From positions 372,001 to 436,000 of the forward strand of contig NZ_JAPQNS010000001.1 in the NCBI RefSeq assembly GCF_028867935.1: a DNA stretch of 64,000 bases, written 5' to 3'. The first letter of the stretch is position 1. Each line of letters starts with the position of its first letter. Shown piece after piece: positions 35,817 through 44,372 of this stretch. A program made the translations under genes and the position numbers. This DNA comes from Flavobacterium sp. SUN052. GTDB lineage: Bacteria > Bacteroidota > Bacteroidia > Flavobacteriales > Flavobacteriaceae. The notes under the pieces are model-generated. The model was not told the origin of the DNA. It made no database searches and was given only the letters and a program-made list of their open reading frames with translations.

Positions 35817-38171
35817 TTATTTCAGCCGGAGTCGACTTAATAATGTTTTCGGTTCGCCTTCACCGTAGTTATAGCCATTGCCTTTGTAGCCGTAGCTATA
35901 ATACTCCGAATCGTCGTCACCCACGGCATTCAGGATCAGATTGAGCTTGTTGAACCGTTTTTCCTGGTACAGCAAATCAATCATTTTCAACTGAGATTTG
36001 GGCGTTACGTCGTGACGGACCATAAACAGCGTAGCATCAGCAAACGGAGCAATCAGCTGGGCATCAGTTACTAAACCAACTGGGGGCGCATCGATGATTA
36101 CGTAGTCGAATGTCAACCGCAATTCCTTGATTAATTCCTCCAGATGATTCCCGCTCAGCAATTCGGAGGGATTGTGGGGGATGGGACCGCTGGTGATAAT
36201 AAAGTAATTGTCGTAGCCCGGTATAGGTTGTACCACTTCATTTACCGTAGCCTCGCCAATCAGATAATTGCTCAAACCAACTGTATTCATCTGATTCGAG
36301 AAATTGAGGGCGTGACGCAGGCGGGGCTTGCGTAAGTCCATCTCCAGAATCACAGTCCGCTTACCAACAAGGGCCAAACTAGCACCAAGGTTCAGCGATA
36401 CAAATGATTTTCCTTCTCCACTAATACTTGAGGTAAACAGTAGAACCTGGCAACCGTCGCGGTGATCGCGGAGGTATTGCAGGTTAGTGCGCAGGGTTCG
36501 TATCTGCTCGGCAATGATCGATTGGCTCTTGGCCACCACAACCATGGCCTCCGATTGTTTTTTCTTCACCACTTCACCAAGAATAGGCGCATGGGTGCTG
36601 TCTTCTACATCGGCCCGGCGCATCACCCGGTTGTTGAGGGCGTCTTTCGAAGCAATCACACTAATCGGAATCAACATACCAATCAGTCCAAACAGCAGAA
36701 AAGCTGTTTGCTTGTTTGGTTTTGTTGGTAGGTTATTGCTACGCGCTGGGTCAATAGTCCGCGAGTCCGAAATGGTCGACGCGTAGGAGAGGGCCGTTTC
36801 TTCGCGCTTTTGCAACAGATAAGTGTACAGGTTATTCTTGATGGATTGCTGACGGGTAATGTCGAGCAACTGGCGTTCCTTAGCAGGAATAGTGCGGATG
36901 AAGCCTTCCATGCGCGCATTGTTACTGGCGTACTGCTTTTTAGCGTTCAGCAACATCGTCTTCATGGTAGCCACGTTTTCGGCAATGCCTACTTTGGCTG
37001 TCTTGATCTGAGCGTCGAGGCTCTGTACAGCTGGGTGTTCCTCGGAGGTTGTCCGGGCAGTCTGCTCGCGTTCCGCTTCAAGTGCGTTTACATTCGTGAT
37101 CAATCCCAAAAGGGTCGGATCGCTCAGACCCAGCGTAGCGGGAGTACCACCCCGGTTGCCCGGTTGGCGCGACAAGTAGCCTTCCAGATCGTTCAATGAG
37201 TTTAGTTGAATGTTCACCTGATTCAGTTGGGCATCATTGGTCTGGACGGTTGCCAGAAAACCCTGCGCCTGCATGCTCAGGTCGGTAATTCCTTGGGACG
37301 ATTTGTAGGACTCCACACCCTTTTCGACTACTGCCAGTTCCCCCGAAATCAGTTTAAGGCGTTCTTCGATAAAGCTTAACGTGTTGGCAGCAGCCCGGTT
37401 CTTGTCAGAGATTGCGTCTTCGGTGTAGTTGTCAATCATCCGGTTCAGGATGGCTTCTCCCTTATCGGCAACCGGTGTTTCAACCGACAATTGAATCACG
37501 GATGCCGCCTTATTGATTGGTTCGGCTTTCACCTGAGTCAGTAAACTATTGGCAACTTCAGTTTTGCCTAGTACCTGTACCAATACAGCCGGTGTTTTAG
37601 GCCCAACCTGTTGGCGGGTAAATACCCGTAAGCGGCCATAAGGCGTTTGTACGCTGGCATTCAGTGGGTACCGTTTATCGCCAATCTGCACATGTTGAGC
37701 ATCAGGAAAACTTAGTGAAACAACCCCTTCGTATAAAACCGGCTGGCCTTTTTCGACAATTAACCGGATGGGTGAGGTGCCATAAATTTCGCGTTTCCCG
37801 TAGGGTGTGTCGTTGTAATAAACAACGTCCAGGTTAAGCTGATCGACTACTTTGCTCATCAGGGCGTAGGTCTTCAGAATTTCGATCTCATTTTCCACCG
37901 ACTTCTTGGGAGTAAAGAGTTCCATCTCTTTCAGAGCGGCATCGCCATCGAATCCCTTCTTTTCATCTTTGATGAGCAGGCTTGCCTGACTCTTGTACAT
38001 GGGTGCCTGATACTTCAGGTAGAAATAAGCGGCCGCCAGCATCAGGCCAATACAGAGCACAAACCAGTACCAGCTTTTCAGGTAGCGGAGTAACATTGCC
38101 CTGATATTGACACCACCGGTGTCAACCATCTGGTACGCAACGTTGGTATAGCTATAAGGTGTCTCAGACAT
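35817..38171 (-). CDS. wzc: Wzc-like chain-length regulator and tyrosine autokinase
   Basis: A 784-residue polysaccharide co-polymerase with fused BY-kinase. Membrane helices flank the periplasmic Wzz/GNVR part (first at about 33-53, second at about 490-510). The cytoplasmic kinase has Walker A SISGEGKSFVSLNLG (about 578-592), Walker A' VILEMDLRKPRL and Walker B VIIDAPPVGLVTDAQ. The tail is tyrosine-rich (SEYYSYGYKGNGYNYGEG, about 753-770), the autophosphorylation cluster. Phosphorylation cycling controls polymer assembly with Wza; a CpsB/YwqE-like phosphatase at 58.8 kb could remove the phosphates. Transcribed after wza (48-bp gap). Confidence 0.94.
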   Translation of the reverse strand: MSETPYSYTNVAYQMVDTGGVNIRAMLLRYLKSWYWFVLCIGLMLAAAYFYLKYQAPMYKSQASLLIKDEKKGFDGDAALKEMELFTPKKSVENEIEILKTYALMSKVVDQLNLDVVYYNDTPYGKREIYGTSPIRLIVEKGQPVLYEGVVSLSFPDAQHVQIGDKRYPLNASVQTPYGRLRVFTRQQVGPKTPAVLVQVLGKTEVANSLLTQVKAEPINKAASVIQLSVETPVADKGEAILNRMIDNYTEDAISDKNRAAANTLSFIEERLKLISGELAVVEKGVESYKSSQGITDLSMQAQGFLATVQTNDAQLNQVNIQLNSLNDLEGYLSRQPGNRGGTPATLGLSDPTLLGLITNVNALEAEREQTARTTSEEHPAVQSLDAQIKTAKVGIAENVATMKTMLLNAKKQYASNNARMEGFIRTIPAKERQLLDITRQQSIKNNLYTYLLQKREETALSYASTISDSRTIDPARSNNLPTKPNKQTAFLLFGLIGMLIPISVIASKDALNNRVMRRADVEDSTHAPILGEVVKKKQSEAMVVVAKSQSIIAEQIRTLRTNLQYLRDHRDGCQVLLFTSSISGEGKSFVSLNLGASLALVGKRTVILEMDLRKPRLRHALNFSNQMNTVGLSNYLIGEATVNEVVQPIPGYDNYFIITSGPIPHNPSELLSGNHLEELIKELRLTFDYVIIDAPPVGLVTDAQLIAPFADATLFMVRHDVTPKSQLKMIDLLYQEKRFNKLNLILNAVGDDDSEYYSYGYKGNGYNYGEGEPKTLLSRLRLK

Positions 38172-38219
38172 GTCTGTTGTATTTTGAGAACTACCCCAAA
38201 CTGGGGGTAATAAAATGTC

Positions 38220-39056
38220 TTATAATAGCCGAGTCAATACAATTGATAGGATAGAAACAGCAGAAAGCACAATCGGGAGTACCTGGTAAGTCCGGTCGGT
38301 TGCTGCCAGTCGTACTTTCCCCGGTTCCACATAAACAATATCATTAGGGCGTAGGTAGTAGTATGGAGAGCGAAACAGGTCGCGTTGGGTGAGGTCGATC
38401 CGGGCAAATTTCTTCGCGCCGTTTTCTTCCCGCACCACCAGCACATTGTCACGTCGGCCGCCAATGGTCACGTCACCAGCAAGACCCAGGGCCTCAATAA
38501 TGGAGATCCGGTTATTTGGGATCGTGAACAGGGCAGGTCGGGCCACTTCGCCCAATACCGAGATCCTGAAATTCAGATTCCGGACATCCACTGTTGGCTC
38601 TTTCAAAAACCGCGTCAACTTCTCAGCAATCAATAATCCCGCTTGTTCCACACTGAGGTTTGAGACTTTAACCGGTCCCAGCAGGGGTATCGTAATCTCA
38701 CCCGTAGATGAGACTATATAGCCTACTGGGGCAGGTAATGAGCCCGTTGTAGCCGGAGTAGCAGCCGTGCCAGGCACAGCGGCATACGGGTTAAAAATCA
38801 CCGACTTTTCTGGATTAAGCGAGTTGATTTGCACGGAGAGAACATCAGCTGGTTGGATGAGCGGAACGTAAGGAGCAGCTACCAGTATCGAGTCGTTGGC
38901 TGCCGAAGCACCCTGAAAATAGACAACCTCTTTAGACGATACACAACTGCTGAGCATAAAAACGAGACCCCCGAGTACTGCCAGTATGGCTTTTAAACCG
39001 TTTGCCGACAGGGTATTCAACGAAAAATTGGAGGTGGAAGAGGACTCGTAAAGCAT
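38220..39056 (-). CDS. wza: Wza-like outer-membrane polysaccharide export lipoprotein
   Basis: A 278-residue polysaccharide export protein. The N terminus carries a lipoprotein signal with lipobox LSSC (cysteine at about residue 38), preceded by an unusually long N region. A Poly_export domain (about 65-160, LIQPADVLSVQIN and STGEITIPLLGPVKVSNLS) and a SLBB-like domain (FRISVLGEVARPALFTIPNN, about 165-230) follow. The C-terminal hydrophobic helix (LPIVLSAVSILSIVLTRLL) may be the membrane-spanning segment. It should form the export channel with Wzc. First gene of the polysaccharide operon. Confidence 0.92.
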   Translation of the reverse strand: MLYESSSTSNFSLNTLSANGLKAILAVLGGLVFMLSSCVSSKEVVYFQGASAANDSILVAAPYVPLIQPADVLSVQINSLNPEKSVIFNPYAAVPGTAATPATTGSLPAPVGYIVSSTGEITIPLLGPVKVSNLSVEQAGLLIAEKLTRFLKEPTVDVRNLNFRISVLGEVARPALFTIPNNRISIIEALGLAGDVTIGGRRDNVLVVREENGAKKFARIDLTQRDLFRSPYYYLRPNDIVYVEPGKVRLAATDRTYQVLPIVLSAVSILSIVLTRLL

Positions 39057-39121
39057 GCGTTTTCAAGTTGTTGAGTTGATCTATAGATTTTCCATAGACT
39101 TTGCAAATTACTACTATTCTG

Positions 39122-39163
39122 TCATTAGTCGATTATTTTTATAGATAAAAAATCGACTAATGA
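39122..39163. repeat. Inverted repeat upstream of wza
   Basis: Two perfect 13-bp arms (TCATTAGTCGATT at 39122-39134 and its complement at 39151-39163) with a 16-nt A+T-rich loop lie about 65 bp upstream of the wza start codon. Confidence 0.55.
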
Positions 39164-39321
39164 ACCCCTCCCCCGGCCCCCTCCCCTGAAAACAGGGGAG
39201 GGGAGTAGTCAACGTTTAGCTTCTATTTGTTTAAGTAGCTTTCTTTAATGGCAACCTGAACAAACTGAATCCCGTCACGTAAGTCACCCCTCTCCTTGTG
39301 AAGGAGAGGGGCGGGGGTGAG
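39164..39321. repeat. Palindromic elements between the T9SS gene and wza
   Basis: Two elements sit here. A variant hairpin CCCCTCCCCTG / CAGGGGAGGGG is at 39178-39203, and a typical copy at 39286-39321 has CCCCTCTCCTT (39287-39297), AAGGAGAGGGG (39301-39311) and GCGGGGGTGAGG. The second ends two bp before the stop codon of the T9SS protein gene and may act as its terminator. Confidence 0.7.
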
Positions 39322-39322
39322 G

Positions 39323-41497
39323 TTACTGATGCAACACCTTCGTTACAGCGGCTTTGCCACCCGTGATTGCCTGGATCAGGAAGATACCTTTCTGAGAGGA
39401 GCGAACCGGGATAACAACTTTCTGTACCGTATCGGGTGACTGGATATTCTGCTCATGAACAGCCTGACCTTGTGGATCGATCAAACGAACCTGTAGGGGC
39501 TGCTTTTGCATACTTACTACCTCAACAGTGATTTCATTACCATTGGCAGGGTTGCCCAGTACTACAATCTGCGGACCGCCGTCTTTGCTAAATGCTTCGC
39601 GTGAATTGGGGCACCGAGTCGGTGTGAAGCTGATCGAAACAGTTTGGCCGTTCTGCGTTGCGCTTAGGTTCAGCGTTTTGTTATCCAACACAACCCCTAA
39701 TTCAACCACCCCGCTATTGCTTTGTGGCGAAGACCGCTGCACACCAATGGCTGAGTACGTGATTTGTGAGCCATTACCACCCGTTGTATTAATGATGATT
39801 GTCCGCGTACATGGATCGTATGTTGGTGGCAGCATCTGGAATGTTCCTCCCGATGGCGTAGTGGTACAGGCTGGCGGAGTAAAGCTGAGCGACACCGCTG
39901 GGCTTCCGCTTTGCGAGGCCCGAATAACCAGTGTCTGATTGTTGGCGACTACCGCAGCATCCACAATACCTGACCGGCTCTGGTCATTAGCCCGTTGTAC
40001 CCCAACAGCCGTAAATGAAACCGGTGTTCCGTTACCACCTGAGGTATTAAAGGTGATTGCTCGGGTACAGGGATCATACGAAGGCGTTGTTAATTGCAGC
40101 GGAGTACTGGCACCACACTGGGTAGGCGTGAAGGAAATCGCTACTGTTGTGCCACTTTGTGTAGCCGTAATGTTCAGAGTTTTGTTGTCCTGAACAACAC
40201 CAGCCTCTACAAACCCAGTATTACTTTGTGGAGAGCTACGCTGAACACCAACGGCTGAATAGGTGATTTGAGTACCGTCGCCACCCGTTGTGTTGATCGT
40301 GATCGCCCGTGAACATGGATCATACGTGGGAGGCAATAACTGAAACTGTCCAGTTGGTGGCGTAGTAGTGGTACAGGCCGGTGGTGTAAAGTTCACTGAT
40401 GTTGTCTGTCCACTCTGCGTAGCCTCAATAATTAAGGTCTTGTTATCCGTCACAACCTGCTGCTCCACAATACCCGTTGGGCTTTGGGCATTAGCCCGCT
40501 GGACCCCAATAGCGGTATAGGTAATGGTTGTGCCATCACCCCCCGTGGTATTGAACGTAATTGCCCGCGTACAGGCATTGTATGAAGGAGTCAGTAACGT
40601 CAACGGAGTACCTACTGGTGGTTGGCCAGATCCTGGGAATACCGTCAGCACGAATGTAGTTGACACACTACCACCCCGGTTGTTCGAAGCTGTGATCGTA
40701 ATAGGGAACGTGCCTTGTGCATTCAGCGGACCATTAATGAACAAACCATTAAAGGTTAGACCTGAAGGCAAGCCGCTAGCAGTCAACGTAAGTGGATCAT
40801 TGTTCGGATCGCTGAACGTGCTTGGTGGCACCAGGAACGTGAACATAGTACCTGCTGTACCCGTTTGAGCGGGAATCGTGTTAGCTACCGTAGGCTGTGG
40901 CACTGTACCCGACGTTGGCCGAACAGTGATGTTCGCTACGGCCGCTGTGCTCTGGCAATCGTTGATGGTACAGATAGCCGAAATTGTAATCACACCCGGC
41001 GTTCCCGTTGGCACAATAATGTTGCCTTCCCGGTTAACCCCCATCGTACCGAAATACGAGATATACCCACCTGGGCATCCTGAAGGTGTAATCGTGACAG
41101 GCGTACCACCCTGGGTAACCGTTGCCGACGAAGGCGACAGCGTAGGAGGGGCCGTTGGCGTAGCAATCTGCACTGAAACCGGTGTTGCTGGGGCACTTAG
41201 ACCACCGCTACCATTACAGGCAGCTGTCAGTGTGTATGAGCCGGGGTTGGTGTAGGTGTACACATTACCCGACGCGCTACCGCCCGATGCGACGAAAGTA
41301 GGAGTGTTGCCAGCCGTACAGGTGGCCGTAACCGAAATAGGTCCTCCGCAGGTACGCGGGCTGCTCACATTGAGACTTGGGGCGGCCGTCTGGCCGAAAA
41401 CAGTTGCGGCATTGAGCCCCACCAGACCCAGTACGAAACTGGCGGTGCGAAATGGGCTCCCTATCCGACTGAGCACTTTTTGTATCAGTAAGTTCAT
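39323..41497 (-). CDS. Secreted Ig-like repeat protein with T9SS type A sorting domain
   Basis: A 724-residue secreted protein. A signal peptide ends at about residue 36 (ATVFGQ). Several beta-sandwich modules follow, including a putative Ig (He_PIG-like, IPAQTGTAGTMFTF) around 205-285. Four tandem modules of about 85 residues start near 297, 383, 465 and 552, each beginning (P/F)-x-L-x-x-P-(S/T)-Y-x-x-C-(T/S)-R. The C-terminal 80 residues (VVLGNPANGNEITVEVVSMQ to the end) are a type IX secretion sorting domain. The start is set at ATG 41497; a start 19 codons upstream is less likely. Adjacent to the polysaccharide operon but separated from it by repeats. Function unknown; a surface or matrix adhesin is plausible. 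Confidence 0.82.
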   Translation of the reverse strand: MNLLIQKVLSRIGSPFRTASFVLGLVGLNAATVFGQTAAPSLNVSSPRTCGGPISVTATCTAGNTPTFVASGGSASGNVYTYTNPGSYTLTAACNGSGGLSAPATPVSVQIATPTAPPTLSPSSATVTQGGTPVTITPSGCPGGYISYFGTMGVNREGNIIVPTGTPGVITISAICTINDCQSTAAVANITVRPTSGTVPQPTVANTIPAQTGTAGTMFTFLVPPSTFSDPNNDPLTLTASGLPSGLTFNGLFINGPLNAQGTFPITITASNNRGGSVSTTFVLTVFPGSGQPPVGTPLTLLTPSYNACTRAITFNTTGGDGTTITYTAIGVQRANAQSPTGIVEQQVVTDNKTLIIEATQSGQTTSVNFTPPACTTTTPPTGQFQLLPPTYDPCSRAITINTTGGDGTQITYSAVGVQRSSPQSNTGFVEAGVVQDNKTLNITATQSGTTVAISFTPTQCGASTPLQLTTPSYDPCTRAITFNTSGGNGTPVSFTAVGVQRANDQSRSGIVDAAVVANNQTLVIRASQSGSPAVSLSFTPPACTTTPSGGTFQMLPPTYDPCTRTIIINTTGGNGSQITYSAIGVQRSSPQSNSGVVELGVVLDNKTLNLSATQNGQTVSISFTPTRCPNSREAFSKDGGPQIVVLGNPANGNEITVEVVSMQKQPLQVRLIDPQGQAVHEQNIQSPDTVQKVVIPVRSSQKGIFLIQAITGGKAAVTKVLHQ

Positions 41498-41543
41498 GAC
41501 TAAGAAGTTAGAATTAAAGCAGTTAGTGGATTGATAGAGTCGT

Positions 41544-42614
41544 TTACCGACCACTTCCCTGGTTATGGCAGCTATCCAACAATTGGAGTACGATGGCCTG
41601 TGCAGTGCGGATCGTGTTATTGAACGACTCGTTGATCAGGCTGATGTTGGTTTCGCGGGCAACAAGTGCCGAAGCAATCCGGACCTCCCGTGCAATCACA
41701 CAGGTGTTGAGTTCTGCTTTCTTAAGATCATCATACAAAAGGATCAGATTAGCGTACTGAACATACGTCAGCGCAAGCAGTGTGGTGTAGTTAGCATCGC
41801 CCAATGTTGGCCGTGCATCAACCAGGTTGTTCGTGCTGGTTGTAAGGGCTGCACGGGCGGCAGTTACCAATTGTTGGTAGTTGCTCACGGTACTGGTACC
41901 ACAGCTGGTTACTTCACTGTCGGCGGCTGCTTTTTCGGTATTATACGTGTTGTTGACACCAGCCACCTGATTAGCCCGATCCGTGTTCAAATTCGCCGTT
42001 GTCTGGTCGAACAGATCATTCGCCTGTTTGAAACAGTTATCCGAGCCATTGTAGTTTACCGGGGTCAGCACCACTGCGGGGGTAACGGCTGGAGGTGTTG
42101 GTGTAGGTAAGCTGGTTGTTGTTGGTGAAACGGGCTGGCCGTTCACCTGGGGTAATGCAAACGTGGGGAAATAGGGCTGTAACGTTGAGTTTGTACGTAA
42201 AGCGGCAATGGTTCCTTGGATGTTAGCGGGGAGTTGCCCGGTATTGATTAACGAGATAATCACTTCTGGCGTGAATGCATTGACGAGTGCAGTTGCATTG
42301 GTACCCACCGCTGCGAAAGCCGAGTTAGCATCGGAGATAGCTTGCGAAACAGCCTGGGGTACCTGACCGCTCGATGGAATGCTGGCAATACCACTGGAAA
42401 CAGACGTTGCTTGTGGTGATGGCGTTACACTGGCTGGTGTGACGTTCGTAGGCGCGGCCACCCTAAGGGTAACCGATGGCATCTTTAAGTCCCGAAGGTC
42501 TTTAAAGAGATACTCAGTTGCGGGGTCTTCGTTGGGTGGTGTGCAATTGTGCAGACACAGGGCCATGAAGAGGCCGCCGACCAACCAGTTTCTGTTTCGT
42601 GTAATTGTTTTCAT
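41544..42614 (-). CDS. Hypothetical lipoprotein
   Basis: A 356-residue protein that I do not recognise. A lipobox (LHNC, Cys24) makes it a probable outer-membrane or periplasmic lipoprotein. After the signal come a Pro/Thr/Ser-rich, low-complexity part (about 50-85 and 160-190), a short helical segment between, and a C-terminal alpha-helical half from about 195 (ANDLFDQTTANLNTDRANQV, SNYQQLVTAARAALTTSTNN) with several cysteines (about 195, 238, 306 and near the end). It lies 46 bp upstream of the T9SS repeat-protein gene on the same strand, so the two are probably co-expressed. Confidence 0.7.
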   Translation of the reverse strand: MKTITRNRNWLVGGLFMALCLHNCTPPNEDPATEYLFKDLRDLKMPSVTLRVAAPTNVTPASVTPSPQATSVSSGIASIPSSGQVPQAVSQAISDANSAFAAVGTNATALVNAFTPEVIISLINTGQLPANIQGTIAALRTNSTLQPYFPTFALPQVNGQPVSPTTTSLPTPTPPAVTPAVVLTPVNYNGSDNCFKQANDLFDQTTANLNTDRANQVAGVNNTYNTEKAAADSEVTSCGTSTVSNYQQLVTAARAALTTSTNNLVDARPTLGDANYTTLLALTYVQYANLILLYDDLKKAELNTCVIAREVRIASALVARETNISLINESFNNTIRTAQAIVLQLLDSCHNQGSGR

Positions 42615-43148
42615 GCAGCAGACATATTATTTGGACAGTTGAAAAGGCATGCATAGACAGGTGAGGAACGTACTGTACAGTATGAGTAATTGTACTTGAT
42701 AGACTTAAAACTATTCACTCAAACTTGTTGTGTTCACTTACTATGTCTGATGGCCAAAGATATAGGCAATGATTTTTAATATAAAATCTAGGGTTTTACT
42801 GTAGATATAAAATTGTTGCTTTTGTTATATTATGACTTAGATAGTGAATAATTTGTGTATATATGAACGGTTTTGATCTATTAAACGGTCACTATTTGCG
42901 ATGGATTAATTTTTGGTTAAGGAGTATTTGGTTCTAATTCTAGTGGGTATGTAGAAAATACTGAATATATTAAAGTATTATAAAATCATAATGTATATAC
43001 TTATTTTAAGTGTTTAACTTGTTCTTAATTGAGGGTTAAAGAGCCGTGAAAAAAATCTTGATTACCTATACAAAAAGGTTTGTTAAGAGGGGGGATATTA
43101 AAAATGGCGTATGAACTTGCGAACTAACGCATGAACGTGCCGTTTTTT
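42615..43148. other. A+T-rich intergenic region, no gene seen
   Basis: About 530 bp between the start of the lipoprotein gene and the 3' end of holA. No convincing reading frame, RNA gene or strong repeat was seen. It probably holds the promoter of the lipoprotein-T9SS gene pair; the composition is markedly A+T-rich from 42720 to 43090. Confidence 0.5.
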
Positions 43149-44183
43149 TTAATGTAGCACCTCAAAGACCAAGTCGCGGAGGATGTCGGCTTCGGAAAGA
43201 GTGGGGCAATCGATACCTTTACTGCGAGCATCGGCCCTGCGTAAGGAGTGAATAACGTCAGCCACTTTGGCGATGGGAAAGGTGCGCGCTGCTTGAGTAA
43301 AATCCTTAACAAAGAATGGGTTAACGCCTAAAACAGAAGCCAGCCCTTTTTCAGACTGATCGCGAGATGCCTGCACCAGCAATACCTTCGCGAAGAAGCC
43401 GTAAAGCTGCGCTAAAATCACTACCAACGGGTTGTCTTTGGGATTGCGGCCCATATAATCGACAATGCGGTTTGCCCTCAGCACATCGCGGCTTACAATG
43501 GCCTTTTGCAGCTCAAAAACGTTGTATTCGCGGCTAATGCCTACTAAACGCTCAACCGTGGCGGCTGTGATCTCTTCGCCAACATGCAGGTTAAGCAGAA
43601 TTTTATCGATTTCGCCAGCCAGTCGTTTGAGGTCGTTACCGATGTTATCAGCCAGTAATTGACAAGCTTTGGGGCTTACTTTAGCACCCTGTTTATGGCA
43701 ATAATCGGCCACCCAATCGACCAGCTTATTTTCGTATATCTTCTTGATACCTAGTAAGATCCCTTGCTTTCCAAAGGCTTTAACCCACGTTTTTCGCTCG
43801 TCGACCGTAAACTTGCTGTCTTCCTTATTAAAACAGAGCATTAGAATGGTACTACTCAGCGGTTTAAGGGCATAATCTTCCAGTAATTGCTGACTTGTTT
43901 TGTCATTGAGACCGCCGAGTTGCTGGGCTTCTTTCACAAGTACCAACTGCCGCTCAGCCATGAACGGATATCGGCGGGCATAATTGATCACGGAACCGAC
44001 GTCGGTATCCTTGCCAAACAACACAAACTGGTTAAACCCTTTCTCCGCAGCTGGAACCGCTACCTGCTCTAACTGATCGGCAATCAGATCCAGGTAATAC
44101 GGTTCGTCGCCGTGGATCAAATAAACTGGGGCAATACGTTTGTTACGAATTTCTTTCAGCAGGGTTTCAACAGCGGGAATCAT
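43149..44183 (-). CDS. holA: DNA polymerase III subunit delta
   Basis: A 344-residue HolA-like clamp-loader subunit, which opens the sliding clamp during replication. The N-terminal PVYLIHGDEPYYLDLIADQL and VLVKEAQQLGG stretches, the TILMLCFNKEDSKFTVDERK region and the helical C-terminal collar (GRNPKDNPLVVILAQLYGFF) fit the family. ATG 44183 (MIPAVETLLKE) is the natural start. The frame stays open upstream through a 7-bp tandem repeat that would add cycling TAHCSLL heptapeptides, which I regard as untranslated leader. A TAnnTTTG box lies beyond the array. Confidence 0.88.
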   Translation of the reverse strand: MIPAVETLLKEIRNKRIAPVYLIHGDEPYYLDLIADQLEQVAVPAAEKGFNQFVLFGKDTDVGSVINYARRYPFMAERQLVLVKEAQQLGGLNDKTSQQLLEDYALKPLSSTILMLCFNKEDSKFTVDERKTWVKAFGKQGILLGIKKIYENKLVDWVADYCHKQGAKVSPKACQLLADNIGNDLKRLAGEIDKILLNLHVGEEITAATVERLVGISREYNVFELQKAIVSRDVLRANRIVDYMGRNPKDNPLVVILAQLYGFFAKVLLVQASRDQSEKGLASVLGVNPFFVKDFTQAARTFPIAKVADVIHSLRRADARSKGIDCPTLSEADILRDLVFEVLH

Positions 44184-44184
44184 A

Positions 44185-44258
44185 CAGTGAGCAGTGAGCA
44201 GTGAGCAGTGAGCAGTGAGCAGTGAGCAGTGAGCAGTGAGCAGTGAGCAGTGAGCAGT
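44185..44258. repeat. Heptanucleotide tandem array (CAGTGAG)n
   Basis: About 10.5 perfect copies of CAGTGAG (74 bp) without interruption, ending one base from the holA start codon. On the minus strand the unit is CTCACTG. Between the predicted promoter and the start codon there is hardly anything else. Confidence 0.95.
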
Positions 44259-44271
44259 TGTTTTGAACTGG

Positions 44272-44279
44272 CAAAGATA
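44272..44279 (-). promoter_or_regulatory. -7 promoter box upstream of holA
   Basis: Minus-strand TATCTTTG matches TAnnTTTG exactly and lies just outside the heptamer array. No clear TTTG at -33. Transcription from here would put the array in the 5' untranslated leader. Confidence 0.5.
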
Positions 44280-44372
44280 ATGTACGGGTGAGGGACAGAC
44301 GCCTGCTGGCATCAATATAATTGATGATGAACTGTGCAGGATAGAGTTTGGTACTCTAACTTAAATTAACCC

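Noticed and set aside
43060..43148. holA terminator
   Set aside because: The possible stem (GGCGTATGAAC region) has too many mismatches to call, although a run of A lies on the correct side.
44185..44258. CRISPR-like array
   Set aside because: The repeat unit is seven bases with no spacers and no cas genes nearby; it is a simple tandem repeat.
44184..44315. N-terminal extension of HolA with TAHCSLL heptapeptides
   Set aside because: It is produced only by reading the 7-bp tandem repeat in an open frame; the conserved protein starts at the ATG at 44183.
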